Assembly (NCBI GenBank): GCA_003481745.1
Contig: QULP01000004.1
Coordinates: 1-64,000 of the forward strand
Length of the DNA: 64,000 nt
Direction: 5' to 3'
DNA from: Firmicutes bacterium OM04-13BH
GTDB lineage: Bacteria > Bacillota > Clostridia > Lachnospirales > Lachnospiraceae
A program made the translations under genes and the position numbers. The notes below the pieces were generated by a model. That model worked only from the letters and a program-made list of their open reading frames with translations, was not told the origin of the DNA and ran no database searches. Positions 36,331-45,736 of the stretch are shown here, in pieces. The first letter of the stretch is position 1. Each line of letters opens with the position of its first letter.

Positions 36331-36490
36331 TTAGTCAAGCGGATATTCGCAATCCGCTTTCGCTACTTGCTCATAACCAAATAGCTGCTACGCAGCTTAT
36401 CAGAAGGAGCTTGCCCCCTCCTGATACAAGCAAGTCCCCACCCCTGCTTATTGCTTTTTGCAATTAAAGCAGGGGACTTCCTTGATTTGG
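36331..36490. repeat. Dispersed hairpin repeat (third locus)
   Basis: Within the ~300-bp gap between the giant surface-protein gene and the GTPase gene lies a unit starting TAGTCAAGCGGATATTCGC, then the core AATCCGCTTTCGCTACTTGC (36351-36370), a hairpin with TATCAG..GGAG and CTCCTGATA arms, and a longer nested hairpin (AAGTCCCC, CCCTGCTT, then AAGCAGGGGACTT). It resembles the units at 5500-5763 in order and in the type of hairpins. No coding signal is seen in the gap. Confidence 0.7.
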
Positions 36491-36511
36491 TTAAATCCTT
36501 TTAAAAGAGTT

Positions 36512-39500
36512 TTATTTGCTCTTTTTTGTTTTGCTCCAAACTCCGGAGTTATCTAAGTAATAATCGCCAACCCATACATTACTCTTCATAGAACCATCCT
36601 GTTCTCCTCCAAAGTAATACCATTTGCCGTTGATTTTCTGCCAGCCTGTTTTCATTGCGCCATCGTTTGCGCTTCCAAGGTAATACCATTTACCCCAGAT
36701 TTTCTGCCAGCCAGTCTTCATTGCTCCGTCATCTGCACCACCAAAGAAGTACCATTTACCGTTAATCTGCTGCCAGTAAGTTTTCATGGAACCATCTTCA
36801 GCAGAGCCAAGATAATACCATTTACCGTAAACCTGCTGCCATCCTGTCTTCATTGCGCCATCGTTTGCACTTCCGAGATAATACCATTTACCCCAGATTT
36901 TCTGCCATCCTGTCTTCATTGCGCCATCTGATGCATTTCCGAGGAAATACCATTTGCCCCAGATTTTCTGCCAGTAAGTTCTCATGACACCATCGTTTCC
37001 AAAGAAATACCATTTACCGTTAATCTGCTGCCAGTAAGTCTTCATTGCTCCGTCGTTTTCCTCTCCGAAGTAATATTTCTTACCGTCGATTTCCTGCCAT
37101 CCTGTTTTCTTTGTACCGTCTTCGCCATAATAGTATTTCTGACCATTGATTACCTGCCATCCTGTCTTGGACAGTAATGCCTCCATTGCTTTTTGCAGGT
37201 TTTCTTCTGCAGCTTCGATTTCTGCCTGTGTTGCATCGTCTAAATCAAGCACTGCTTTTGCAGCTTCTAATGCCTGTTCAAAATTATCCCAGGTAGATGC
37301 CACATAGTCGTCTTTGTTTAATTCTTCTGCTTTCTCTACTAATGCTTTGAGTTCTTCAACAGATGGTTTTTCTTCTCCACCATCTACTTTTTCAAGCTGT
37401 GTCATTGCACTTTCCAGTCCGCTTACTGCTTCGTCTACTTCTTCCTGTGTTGCAGTTTCATTTCCTGCTACGCTCTGTGCTTTTTCGAGTGCTTCTGCAA
37501 AAATTCTCCAGGTTTCCTCTGTGTAGTCTGCTCTTGTTAATGCTTCTGCTTTTTCAAGTGCAGATTCCAGTTTGCTCTTATCTGCCGGATTTTCCGGTTC
37601 GGTTGGTTTTGCAACCAGATTTGCCATTGCCGCATTTAATAATGCAGTCTGGTTATCTACTTCTTCCTGTGCTGCATTTTCATCTGCATAAACTTCTTTT
37701 GCAGATTTTAATACACGTTCAAAGCTTTCAAAACTTTCTTCTGTGTAATCCTCTTTTACTTTTTTGTCTGCCTCTTCAATTGCTGCCTGTAATGCGCCTT
37801 TGTTTACTTTCTGTTTTTCAACAAGATTCCGCATTGCTTCTGCAAGTGCAGTTTTTGCCTCATCTACCACACTCTGTTCTGCATTATCATCTGCGGCTAC
37901 CTTTTCGGCTGCATCCAATGCATTTTTAAATATTTCAAAGCTTTCTTTTGTATAGTCTGCTTCGTTCTTTTCTTTTGCACGTTCGATTAATGCAGTTAAT
38001 TCTGTCTTGTCTGCTTTTTCTTTTAATGCTTCCATAGCAGTTTCAAGTGCAGCTACTGCCGCATCGACTTCTGCCTGCGTTGCATCTTCTTTTGCGTAAA
38101 CTTCTTTTGCTGCATCAAATGCTTCTTTAAATGCGTTCCAGCTCTCTTCTGTATACGCACTTTCTTCTTTCTGTTCTGCAAGAACCAAAGCTGCGGATAA
38201 TGCTTCTTTATTTACAGTCTCCGGTTCTTCTACAGCATAAACACCGTTTACTTTCCATTCGATGATACCGGTTCCTCTTGAAGCATCTTCTGTTGCGCCT
38301 TCACGAAGCTGTGGTGCTACAGTCAGGCGTACTGCTGTTGTTTTAAGCTTTCCAAGTGCAATGGTATTGTATTTATCTGCTGCACACTCTAAGTTCTGTG
38401 CATCTGCAACTTTTACCCAGTTACCATTTTCATCTAAATATTCTACGCCTGCGGACTGTGGCAGGAAGTTTCCGCCGCCATCCTGGAAGTAATACACATC
38501 CATGCTTTCAATTTCAACCGATTTTTCCCATGTGTAGGAAACCCATCCATCTACAACACTTCCGTCTTCTGCATAGCGATTATGCCAGTTGTGCCATACA
38601 CCATTTGAGGTATCTGCGGAATTTGCCGGTTCTTTTTCGTTATTTAAGCTTGCAAGACCTCCAAGGTCATCGATTCTGCCATCTAAACCGTCATAGTTGC
38701 AAAGTCCGTCTGTTTTTGCATCTGGTGCAAGATTTTTTACCTCTGTATCCGGTTTGGATAATTCAAGATTTGCCATTGCTTCTTTCAGCTTGGAAAGTGC
38801 TTCTTCAATCTGTTCTTTTGTTGCTGTTTCTGATTCTGCTGCTTCTTTTGCTGTATCTAATGCTGTCTTAAATGCATTCCAGGACTCTTCTGTATAAGCT
38901 TCCTGCTGTTTGGTTTCTGCTTCTTGAATCATTTCCGTTAAAGCAGTCTTATCCGGGGCTTCTGTAACTTCTTCCAAATTGTTCTGTGCTTTAATCAGGG
39001 CTGAAAGTGCAGTTTCTGCTTCTTTCTTGCTTGCCTGTGCATCAGCTTCAATTGCTTTTGCGTTTGCGAGTGCTTTTGTAAATGCAGTCCAGCTTTCTTC
39101 TGTATAAGAGCCTGCTTCTAATTTTTCAGCTTCTTTGATTGCCTCTGTCAGCTCGCTCTTATCAACAGGCGCTAACGTACCATATACTTTCCACTCTACA
39201 ACGCCTACACCTGTATTATCTTCTGCCTGTTTATTTAAGGTGACACGAAGAGCAGTTGTTGTTACTTCATCAAATGTTATTGCATTAAATTTGTCAATTT
39301 CTAAGCTGTAAGCACTTGCATTTGGAATTTCTTTCCAGCTTCCATCTGCATCCAGATATTCATATACATACGAAGTCGGAAGATTGATTCCACCGTTATC
39401 GGTTTCTGAACCATCATACCAGAAGTAAATATCACTGCCTTTTAAGGTTACTTCTGAACCCCAGGTATAAGTAAGAGTTTCGTATTTACTTGTGTTGCCC

Positions 39501-42500
39501 CATGTTCCGTATCTTGCGATTCCCGGATTATAAGATTTTTCCGGAACAAGACCATCGTTGATACCAGAAAGTTTTTCCCAGCCGGATACAAAGCTTGTAG
39601 AAGCAGTTGCGCTAAATGCAAGGTTTCCATCTTTTGCCGGAAGAGAAGCAATGACTCTTTCGAGTTTTGCTGCTGCTGCATCTACTTCATCCTGTGTTGC
39701 TTCTTTGTTGTCGTAAACTGCCTGTGCTTCTTCGATTGCTGCACTTAAAGTAGCATCTGCACCTTCTTCAAATAAGGAAGTGTCAACAGATTTTGCTTTA
39801 TCCAGTGCAGATTTTAATAACTGTTTGTCTGCTGCCATTTCATTCGAATAGCCATAAACTTTCCATTCAATGACACCACAGCCTAATGTTTTTGGTTTCA
39901 TCCACATACGGATTGCAGTTGTTGTAACCGGAGCAAATGTAGTCTTGTTGTATTGATTGAGTTTCACTCCAAATCCGTCTCCATTTTCTACTTCTTTCCA
40001 GTTTCCATCTGCATCAAGGTACTGATAGCTTACCGATGCCGGTGCAAAATTTCCATCGGTAAAGTAGTAAGCATCTGTTCCTGTAATTGTTACTTCGTTA
40101 TTCCATGTGTACTGAACCCATGCATCTCCTGACTGATTTCCTCCCTGCCAGTTATGCCATACTCCATGAGAAGTATCTCTTGAACTTGCCGGTTCATAAC
40201 CATCATTTAATCCGGCTACGCCACCTAAATCCTGAGGTGTATTTACAATTGCAGTTGGTGTCGCAATCAAAGCAATGTTCTGCTCTTTTCCTTCTACTAC
40301 CTGTACTTTGGTAGATACCGGATAATCAATTGCTTCTAATTTACCGTTTGCTTCAAATTCACCACGTTTTGTATATAAGGATTTTTCAATGTCATCCCAT
40401 GTGATGGATTCATATTTGCATAAGCCGTTTGAGTATTCTACTTTTGCTGTCTTTGGCATATTTGGTGCAACTCCAACGGAGGTAATCACCGGTGAAATTA
40501 CAACATTTTTAATTGTAGTTTCTGCTTCAGAACCATATTCTTTCTTTAATTCTTCTGCGCTTACCGCTTTAGAAAGCATCTTGAAGTTATCATAGGTTCC
40601 GTTTAACCACGGAGAACTTTCAGAACTTGCACGACCGATAAAGTTTTTCTGTGTTTTTCCAAGTTTATCAAAGGAAAATCCTGCATCTTTGATTTGGGCA
40701 TACGCTTCTCCGTTGATATATAAAACTGCGATATTATCTTTTAAGGTTACTTCTACATTCTGCCAAGAACCAGAATTTAAAAGCACACCTGCTTTTGCAG
40801 TTTCTGATTCATTGGTTTCAAGATTGGTTACTGTCATAGACAGCTCGTTTGCACTTTCAAAAGATACCTGGAATACATTTCCATCCATATCGCCAAATTC
40901 AAACAGTCTTGTTCCATTTGTCTGCGTACCGTTTAATTTCACATCCATGGAAATGGTTGCTTCTTTTGTGTTCTTTGTCAAGTCACTGGAAAGTTTGACA
41001 TAACCACCGATTTCTCCGTCCATGGAAATACCGTTTCCTCCATCTTTTCCTTCTGCAACTTCTACATTTCCTTTTTGCTGTGCATCAATACCGGAACCGC
41101 TGATATCTTTTACTTTCTTATTTGCAGTGTCCATATTGGCAGCTTCAAAGTCATACTGTGCAAGTACTTCCGGTAAATCAGATTCCCCTTCTACCGTAAC
41201 TTTTACAGTATCGGATGCACTGTTACTCTTGCCTTTGGCTGTTAATTTTAAGGTGTATTCACCAGCTTTTGGAAAGCTTACTTTTGTGGAAGTTGCTTCT
41301 GTATTTGAAAAGTTTACTTCTGCTTCTTCCGGAGACTCTTCTACACTCCATTTTACAGCCGGTTCTGTATGTAACCATGCATTGTCTCTTGCGCTTCCAT
41401 GAAGCATCACTGTTTCGTTTACAGTTGTTGTTGCATCTTTTCCCGCATCAACTACAGGTGTTGTGTTTTCTAATAAATCTCCGGCTTTGATTTCTACTTT
41501 TGCGCTGTCTCCTGCCGGAAGAGGAAGAGCGACTGTTGTTGTACCTTCGCCTGCGATAAAGCTTCCTGCTACTTCTCCATTTACCAGTACCTGATAATTT
41601 CCTGCCGGAATACCTGTCAGGTCTAGGTTAGATTCATGTTCTACACCAGTTACATTTACAATGTTCATGGAAATTGTACTTCCATCTTTTGATACGGTTG
41701 CGCTGTCATACTGGTCACGATACAGTTCTAAAGAAATCTTATTATTAATCAGGTTTAATCTGTGGTAAACACCATCTAACGGAACAACACTGTAAGAAGC
41801 ACCATTATCTTTCACTTCACAGCCATATCCAAATAAACCGAATACCGGGTCGACTGCAACATCAGAGGAAGCGATACGAACTGCACCAAAAAGCGCAAGG
41901 TCAGCTTCACCAGACATCTGTCTCCAGCCATTATGAAGTTTTCCACCGCCGGTTCCAAGTGCGGTATCATTTCCCATTTCTGCCTGATAAGTCCAGGAAA
42001 CGGTTCCGATGTTTTCCGGATCAGCATCAATCTGTCCTGAATTGATTACGGTAAAGTTCGCAAGTTTTCCTGCATAATTAATTCTCTGTGCTTCACCCAT
42101 TTCGTCACTGCTTAAACCATTGTTTTCAAAACGAAGCCAGTCATCCATACAATATCCTGCAAGAGAAGCAGTATACTGGAAGTTGAACCAGTTTTCACCA
42201 CAGATTGTGGTTGGGTTTCCATAATGATACCAGATTGGCTGTACACCACGGCAGGCTCTTGTTTTTTTATTGACTTTTGACATAACGGAATCATTTCCAA
42301 ACATTTTTGCCAGAGTGTAGATTGCTTCTTCACTGGTATTGTCATAAGGATATTCTGAGATATATGGATATGGGTCATTTGCAAAATTCTGGAATTTTTT
42401 CTCCATGATACTTGTTAAATTTTCCGCTTCTTCTTCATATCCACGTTCCTGTAAAGCTTCAATGATATCCGGTGTAGTGGATTCTCCCATCAGACCAGTT

Positions 42501-44338
42501 GCCCAGTTATAACCAACAGTTCCTTCATTGTATAACGCATCCATAATGTTATAACAACGAAGCAGATAAGTATCTGCATCTTCGATATAATCAATTAAAT
42601 CCGGATACTGTTTGGCAATTTTATACATAGCAAAGTAGGTATTGTAGATATGCGGATATGCAAATCCACGGTAAGTCGGAGTACTGTTCGGCTCTTCCAT
42701 TAAGAAGTCGTGAATCAGATAATCTTCCTGATGTTCTCCCATCAAGTTCTGCCAGATTGCTACATTTAAATATTCATCTAATGCCTGTACCTGCTCTTTT
42801 ACCGGATTGTAGGAGTTCATTTCTGCAAGATATTCGCCATGAACATATCCCCAGTCATCACCCCAGCCCCAGTAACCATTAAAAGAGCCTCGTTTGGACT
42901 TGGTATCCATCATCCAGTCATCAAATACTTTATCCTGAATCTCACCTGCTGCATCCCACTGTGTCTTCAATAAAAAATCAGAGTGCGTGGACAATGCTGA
43001 TTTCAAATCATCCATCATATAGAACTGCAGCATGGTTGTTTTTTCTTCGCCATCCTGTTTGTAGTTTACAATGATGTCATTTTGTCCTAAATCTCCAAAA
43101 GCAATTTCATAAATATGATACTGCTCTCCATTGATTTCTTTTGTTTCCAGATATTTTGCATAAGTGTTTTCGTCTGTGCGTTCACACGCAAGATTATTGG
43201 AAACGGTATTTGTACCTTGATGAAGATTATTGGTATGCGGACAGCGATATTCAAAAGAAATATCCTTTGCATCTACCTTTGTATGCAGATACATTTTTGC
43301 CGGCATGTCTTTTGCAAATGTCATGCCCGGAACTGCAACTGCATCAATGATTCCCTCATCATAAAGTTCGGTTTTCATCTCAGATTCATCTGCTACTCCT
43401 GTAAAATTAAAGGAATAGGTTTTGCTTTCTCCGGCTTTTAAAGTCATGCTGGAACTTTCCATGTAACCTTTATTTCCGGATTTTGCATCTTTACTGATTG
43501 CATCAGAATGAATATAGAATACATTCAGACCGTTTGCCCAGTCTGCCTGATCCATGCACCATTCTTTTTCTTCTGCACGTCTCTGTCCGACCTGCCAGTG
43601 ATCCTGATATTCAAATCCGGCACCTGTTTCAGTTTCCGGTGTCATTAACAGGAAATGACCCTGTCCACTCGGTCTTGTTGCATATACATAAGAGGAGTCT
43701 TTTCCAACAAAGCTATGGTCGACTGTGCAGGCTTCATAAGCTTCTCCCTGATTCACCCAGATTTCATGAAATGCAAGCGGAACTCCGAAATCTCCAAATA
43801 CCAAATCTGAATCATTTGTATTTTCTACGGTAATATCCCATTTTAACTGGTCATCTACTAAAGAATATGTTTCTATTAATTTAAAATCCTTGATGGCACG
43901 AGTGCCTTCTGCTTTTGAATTATCATAAGTCACAATAATTTTGTTATCTTTTAATTCAACCGTTCTTCCTGCATCAGAAGAATTGGTAAGAGATTCACTC
44001 CAGGAATCTTCACCATCCTTTTTGGTCTTGAACATCAAATCTCCAAGCCATTCATGTGCACCGGTGTCCTGTTTTGGATTATCCTTCACATTCATGACAT
44101 AGTTTGTGTCAAATTCGTCCCCCACAATTTTCAATGACGTGATTTCTCCATATTTACCGGTCTCTACGTCAAAGTAATCATTTTTTAAATGATATCCATT
44201 TTCTGTCTTCTCCGCAATCATTCCATCTGTTGCTGCAAGTACATCAATACTGCCCAGATATGGAAGATAATTTCCAAGCACCATAATCGTGGAAATTGCG
44301 ATTGAGAGAATCGAGCGCGGTACTTGTTTCTTATCCAT
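36512..44338 (-). CDS. Giant secreted multidomain surface protein, probably carbohydrate-active
   Basis: About 2,608 residues from the ATG at 44338, chosen for its GGAGG; an upstream ATG (44380) lacks one. A signal peptide ends near VLAATDG. Residues ~60-960 are an unrecognised region with helical-barrel character and many Trp/Tyr/Asp, possibly DUF5695-like; a polysaccharide-degrading role is guessed, not shown. Then come a PKD/Ig-like domain (~960-1055), a LamG-type domain (~1060-1270), a Big_4-like Ig domain, three discoidin-like sugar-binding domains sharing the GVWHNW/IEWKVYG pattern, eight FIVAR helical repeats (starts ~1500, the last five tandem to ~2390) and nine C-terminal choline-binding-type repeats (GWQKIWGKWYYLG) for cell-wall attachment. 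There is no LPXTG. A LacI-family gene lies divergently upstream with matching operators. Confidence 0.85.
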   Translation of the reverse strand: MDKKQVPRSILSIAISTIMVLGNYLPYLGSIDVLAATDGMIAEKTENGYHLKNDYFDVETGKYGEITSLKIVGDEFDTNYVMNVKDNPKQDTGAHEWLGDLMFKTKKDGEDSWSESLTNSSDAGRTVELKDNKIIVTYDNSKAEGTRAIKDFKLIETYSLVDDQLKWDITVENTNDSDLVFGDFGVPLAFHEIWVNQGEAYEACTVDHSFVGKDSSYVYATRPSGQGHFLLMTPETETGAGFEYQDHWQVGQRRAEEKEWCMDQADWANGLNVFYIHSDAISKDAKSGNKGYMESSSMTLKAGESKTYSFNFTGVADESEMKTELYDEGIIDAVAVPGMTFAKDMPAKMYLHTKVDAKDISFEYRCPHTNNLHQGTNTVSNNLACERTDENTYAKYLETKEINGEQYHIYEIAFGDLGQNDIIVNYKQDGEEKTTMLQFYMMDDLKSALSTHSDFLLKTQWDAAGEIQDKVFDDWMMDTKSKRGSFNGYWGWGDDWGYVHGEYLAEMNSYNPVKEQVQALDEYLNVAIWQNLMGEHQEDYLIHDFLMEEPNSTPTYRGFAYPHIYNTYFAMYKIAKQYPDLIDYIEDADTYLLRCYNIMDALYNEGTVGYNWATGLMGESTTPDIIEALQERGYEEEAENLTSIMEKKFQNFANDPYPYISEYPYDNTSEEAIYTLAKMFGNDSVMSKVNKKTRACRGVQPIWYHYGNPTTICGENWFNFQYTASLAGYCMDDWLRFENNGLSSDEMGEAQRINYAGKLANFTVINSGQIDADPENIGTVSWTYQAEMGNDTALGTGGGKLHNGWRQMSGEADLALFGAVRIASSDVAVDPVFGLFGYGCEVKDNGASYSVVPLDGVYHRLNLINNKISLELYRDQYDSATVSKDGSTISMNIVNVTGVEHESNLDLTGIPAGNYQVLVNGEVAGSFIAGEGTTTVALPLPAGDSAKVEIKAGDLLENTTPVVDAGKDATTTVNETVMLHGSARDNAWLHTEPAVKWSVEESPEEAEVNFSNTEATSTKVSFPKAGEYTLKLTAKGKSNSASDTVKVTVEGESDLPEVLAQYDFEAANMDTANKKVKDISGSGIDAQQKGNVEVAEGKDGGNGISMDGEIGGYVKLSSDLTKNTKEATISMDVKLNGTQTNGTRLFEFGDMDGNVFQVSFESANELSMTVTNLETNESETAKAGVLLNSGSWQNVEVTLKDNIAVLYINGEAYAQIKDAGFSFDKLGKTQKNFIGRASSESSPWLNGTYDNFKMLSKAVSAEELKKEYGSEAETTIKNVVISPVITSVGVAPNMPKTAKVEYSNGLCKYESITWDDIEKSLYTKRGEFEANGKLEAIDYPVSTKVQVVEGKEQNIALIATPTAIVNTPQDLGGVAGLNDGYEPASSRDTSHGVWHNWQGGNQSGDAWVQYTWNNEVTITGTDAYYFTDGNFAPASVSYQYLDADGNWKEVENGDGFGVKLNQYNKTTFAPVTTTAIRMWMKPKTLGCGVIEWKVYGYSNEMAADKQLLKSALDKAKSVDTSLFEEGADATLSAAIEEAQAVYDNKEATQDEVDAAAAKLERVIASLPAKDGNLAFSATASTSFVSGWEKLSGINDGLVPEKSYNPGIARYGTWGNTSKYETLTYTWGSEVTLKGSDIYFWYDGSETDNGGINLPTSYVYEYLDADGSWKEIPNASAYSLEIDKFNAITFDEVTTTALRVTLNKQAEDNTGVGVVEWKVYGTLAPVDKSELTEAIKEAEKLEAGSYTEESWTAFTKALANAKAIEADAQASKKEAETALSALIKAQNNLEEVTEAPDKTALTEMIQEAETKQQEAYTEESWNAFKTALDTAKEAAESETATKEQIEEALSKLKEAMANLELSKPDTEVKNLAPDAKTDGLCNYDGLDGRIDDLGGLASLNNEKEPANSADTSNGVWHNWHNRYAEDGSVVDGWVSYTWEKSVEIESMDVYYFQDGGGNFLPQSAGVEYLDENGNWVKVADAQNLECAADKYNTIALGKLKTTAVRLTVAPQLREGATEDASRGTGIIEWKVNGVYAVEEPETVNKEALSAALVLAEQKEESAYTEESWNAFKEAFDAAKEVYAKEDATQAEVDAAVAALETAMEALKEKADKTELTALIERAKEKNEADYTKESFEIFKNALDAAEKVAADDNAEQSVVDEAKTALAEAMRNLVEKQKVNKGALQAAIEEADKKVKEDYTEESFESFERVLKSAKEVYADENAAQEEVDNQTALLNAAMANLVAKPTEPENPADKSKLESALEKAEALTRADYTEETWRIFAEALEKAQSVAGNETATQEEVDEAVSGLESAMTQLEKVDGGEEKPSVEELKALVEKAEELNKDDYVASTWDNFEQALEAAKAVLDLDDATQAEIEAAEENLQKAMEALLSKTGWQVINGQKYYYGEDGTKKTGWQEIDGKKYYFGEENDGAMKTYWQQINGKWYFFGNDGVMRTYWQKIWGKWYFLGNASDGAMKTGWQKIWGKWYYLGSANDGAMKTGWQQVYGKWYYLGSAEDGSMKTYWQQINGKWYFFGGADDGAMKTGWQKIWGKWYYLGSANDGAMKTGWQKINGKWYYFGGEQDGSMKSNVWVGDYYLDNSGVWSKTKKSK

Positions 44339-44412
44339 AATAATTCCTCCTTCTTTTTTCACTGCCTCTTTCAGATACACACAGTCTTTTTTGTATCTTT
44401 TTTTGCAGTTTT

Positions 44413-44468
44413 GTAAAACGTTTTACTATTTTCTTTCTCAGTATACTCTCATCGAGCAACTTGTTCAA
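44413..44468 (-). promoter_or_regulatory. Promoter and LacI-type operator of the giant surface-protein gene
   Basis: TTGAAC (44463-44468) and TATACT (44440-44445) are 17 bp apart on the minus strand. A perfect 14-bp palindrome GTAAAACGTTTTAC (44413-44426) with a central CG, typical of LacI-family sites, lies just after the predicted transcription start, an ideal place for repression. Confidence 0.75.
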
Positions 44469-44548
44469 TATTTTTGTGATTATATTTTGCATTTTAGTTG
44501 TTATTTCTAATTTTTAATCTTGTTTTTTATAAGATTTTACTATAAAAT

Positions 44549-44607
44549 AACGTTTTACTTATTTTTCTTTTCAATTCATTGACTTAACCGAAACTTCTCC
44601 CTATAAT
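44549..44607 (+). promoter_or_regulatory. Promoter of the LacI-family gene with a second operator-like site
   Basis: TTGACT (44579-44584) and TATAAT (44602-44607) with 17 bp spacing. Upstream, AACGTTTTAC (44549-44558) repeats ten bases of the palindrome at 44413-44426, so the same protein could bind both sites and autoregulate. Confidence 0.7.
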
Positions 44608-44655
44608 AAAAGAAAAATACAAAAAAACTACACTTTACTTTAGGAGGTGATTTTT

Positions 44656-45687
44656 ATTGCAACGATAAAAGAAATTGCAAAGGCGTGTAATGTCTCAATT
44701 TCTACTGTATCAAACATTTTAAATGGAAAAAACAAAGCCAGCGACGAAATGAAAAAACTGGTCTTGGAAACTGCAAAAGAAATGAACTATGTGCCAAACT
44801 ATATGGCAAAAAACTTAAAGCAAAAAAATACAAAAACCATTGGAATTATTGCCGAGGATCTTACCATCTTCCATACTCCATCGATTATTGACGGAATCAG
44901 TGAATTTATGGAAGAAAGAGGGTACACACTCTTAATGGGAAATATGCGGCTTTATCAGAAATATGGTAATCTTTTTTATAAAGAAGAAAACTATGACTCG
45001 CTTGTCGAAGATGAAGTACAGCAGATGCTTGCCAAACGGGTGGAAGGAATTATTTACATTGAAGGACACTACCATGTCATGGATAATATCTCTGAACTTT
45101 TCTCCGTTCCGCTTGTTGCAGTTTATGGTCGGGTAAAAAATCCTGAGATTACTTCGATTATTTACGATGATGAGCAAGGCGGTTATGAAGCAACAAAAGA
45201 ACTGCTTGCAAATGGACATAGAAAACTTGGGCTTATCAAAGGAACAGAAGCCAGCTATCATACCCTTGAAAGACGCAAAGGATTCTTAAGAGCACTTTAT
45301 GAATATCAGATTCCGTTTAATCCATCGTGGGAAATCAGTGGTGACTGGAACCGGATCGATGGCTATGAAGGTGCAAAGCGTCTGGTCAAAGAAGGTGTAA
45401 CCGGAATCTTTGCCATGAACGACTTAATGGCTGCAGGCGTTTATGATTACGCTGCCAAACACAATTTGACCATTGGAAAAGACCTTTCCGTCATCGGATT
45501 CGATAATCGGGAAATCTGTGCCGCATTTACCCCTGCATTATCTACCATGGCACTTCCTTTAAAAAAAATGGGAACAATTGCAGCAGATTATCTAATTCAA
45601 AAAATCGAACATCCCGACCCATCTCATCAGGATGAATATAAAATACCATGTGAAATCTTAAAAAGAAAATCGGTATGCAGGCTTTGA
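44656..45687 (+). CDS. LacI-family transcriptional regulator with a probable ATT start codon
   Basis: About 344 residues: a LacI helix-turn-helix (IKEIAKACNVSISTVSNILNGK), a hinge helix (MNYVPNYMAKNLKQK) and a periplasmic-binding-type sugar domain with IGIIAED, FAMNDLMAAG and VIGFDNREICAAF. The family start MATIKEIA aligns with ATT GCA ACG ATA. AGGAGG at 44642-44647 is 8 nt before this ATT, whereas the only conventional in-frame start nearby, GTG at 44647, overlaps the ribosome site. A TTG at 44657 is out of frame. The divergent giant gene is its likely target. The effector sugar is unknown. Confidence 0.88.
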   Translation: MATIKEIAKACNVSISTVSNILNGKNKASDEMKKLVLETAKEMNYVPNYMAKNLKQKNTKTIGIIAEDLTIFHTPSIIDGISEFMEERGYTLLMGNMRLYQKYGNLFYKEENYDSLVEDEVQQMLAKRVEGIIYIEGHYHVMDNISELFSVPLVAVYGRVKNPEITSIIYDDEQGGYEATKELLANGHRKLGLIKGTEASYHTLERRKGFLRALYEYQIPFNPSWEISGDWNRIDGYEGAKRLVKEGVTGIFAMNDLMAAGVYDYAAKHNLTIGKDLSVIGFDNREICAAFTPALSTMALPLKKMGTIAADYLIQKIEHPDPSHQDEYKIPCEILKRKSVCRL

Positions 45688-45710
45688 TGCTCTACATACC
45701 GATTTCTCTT
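45667..45710 (+). terminator. Terminator of the LacI-family gene
   Basis: AAATCGGTATG (45667-45677) and CATACCGATTT (45695-45705) form an 11-bp stem followed by CTCTTTTA. The 5' arm lies within the last codons of the gene. Confidence 0.8.
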
Positions 45711-45736
45711 TTATTTGCTAATACTAATTCTAATTC

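Noticed and set aside
36550-37170. CRISPR-like regular DNA repeats
   Set aside because: The ~66-bp periodicity is coding sequence for the choline-binding-type repeats of the giant protein, not short repeats with unique spacers. No CRISPR array was seen anywhere in the window.
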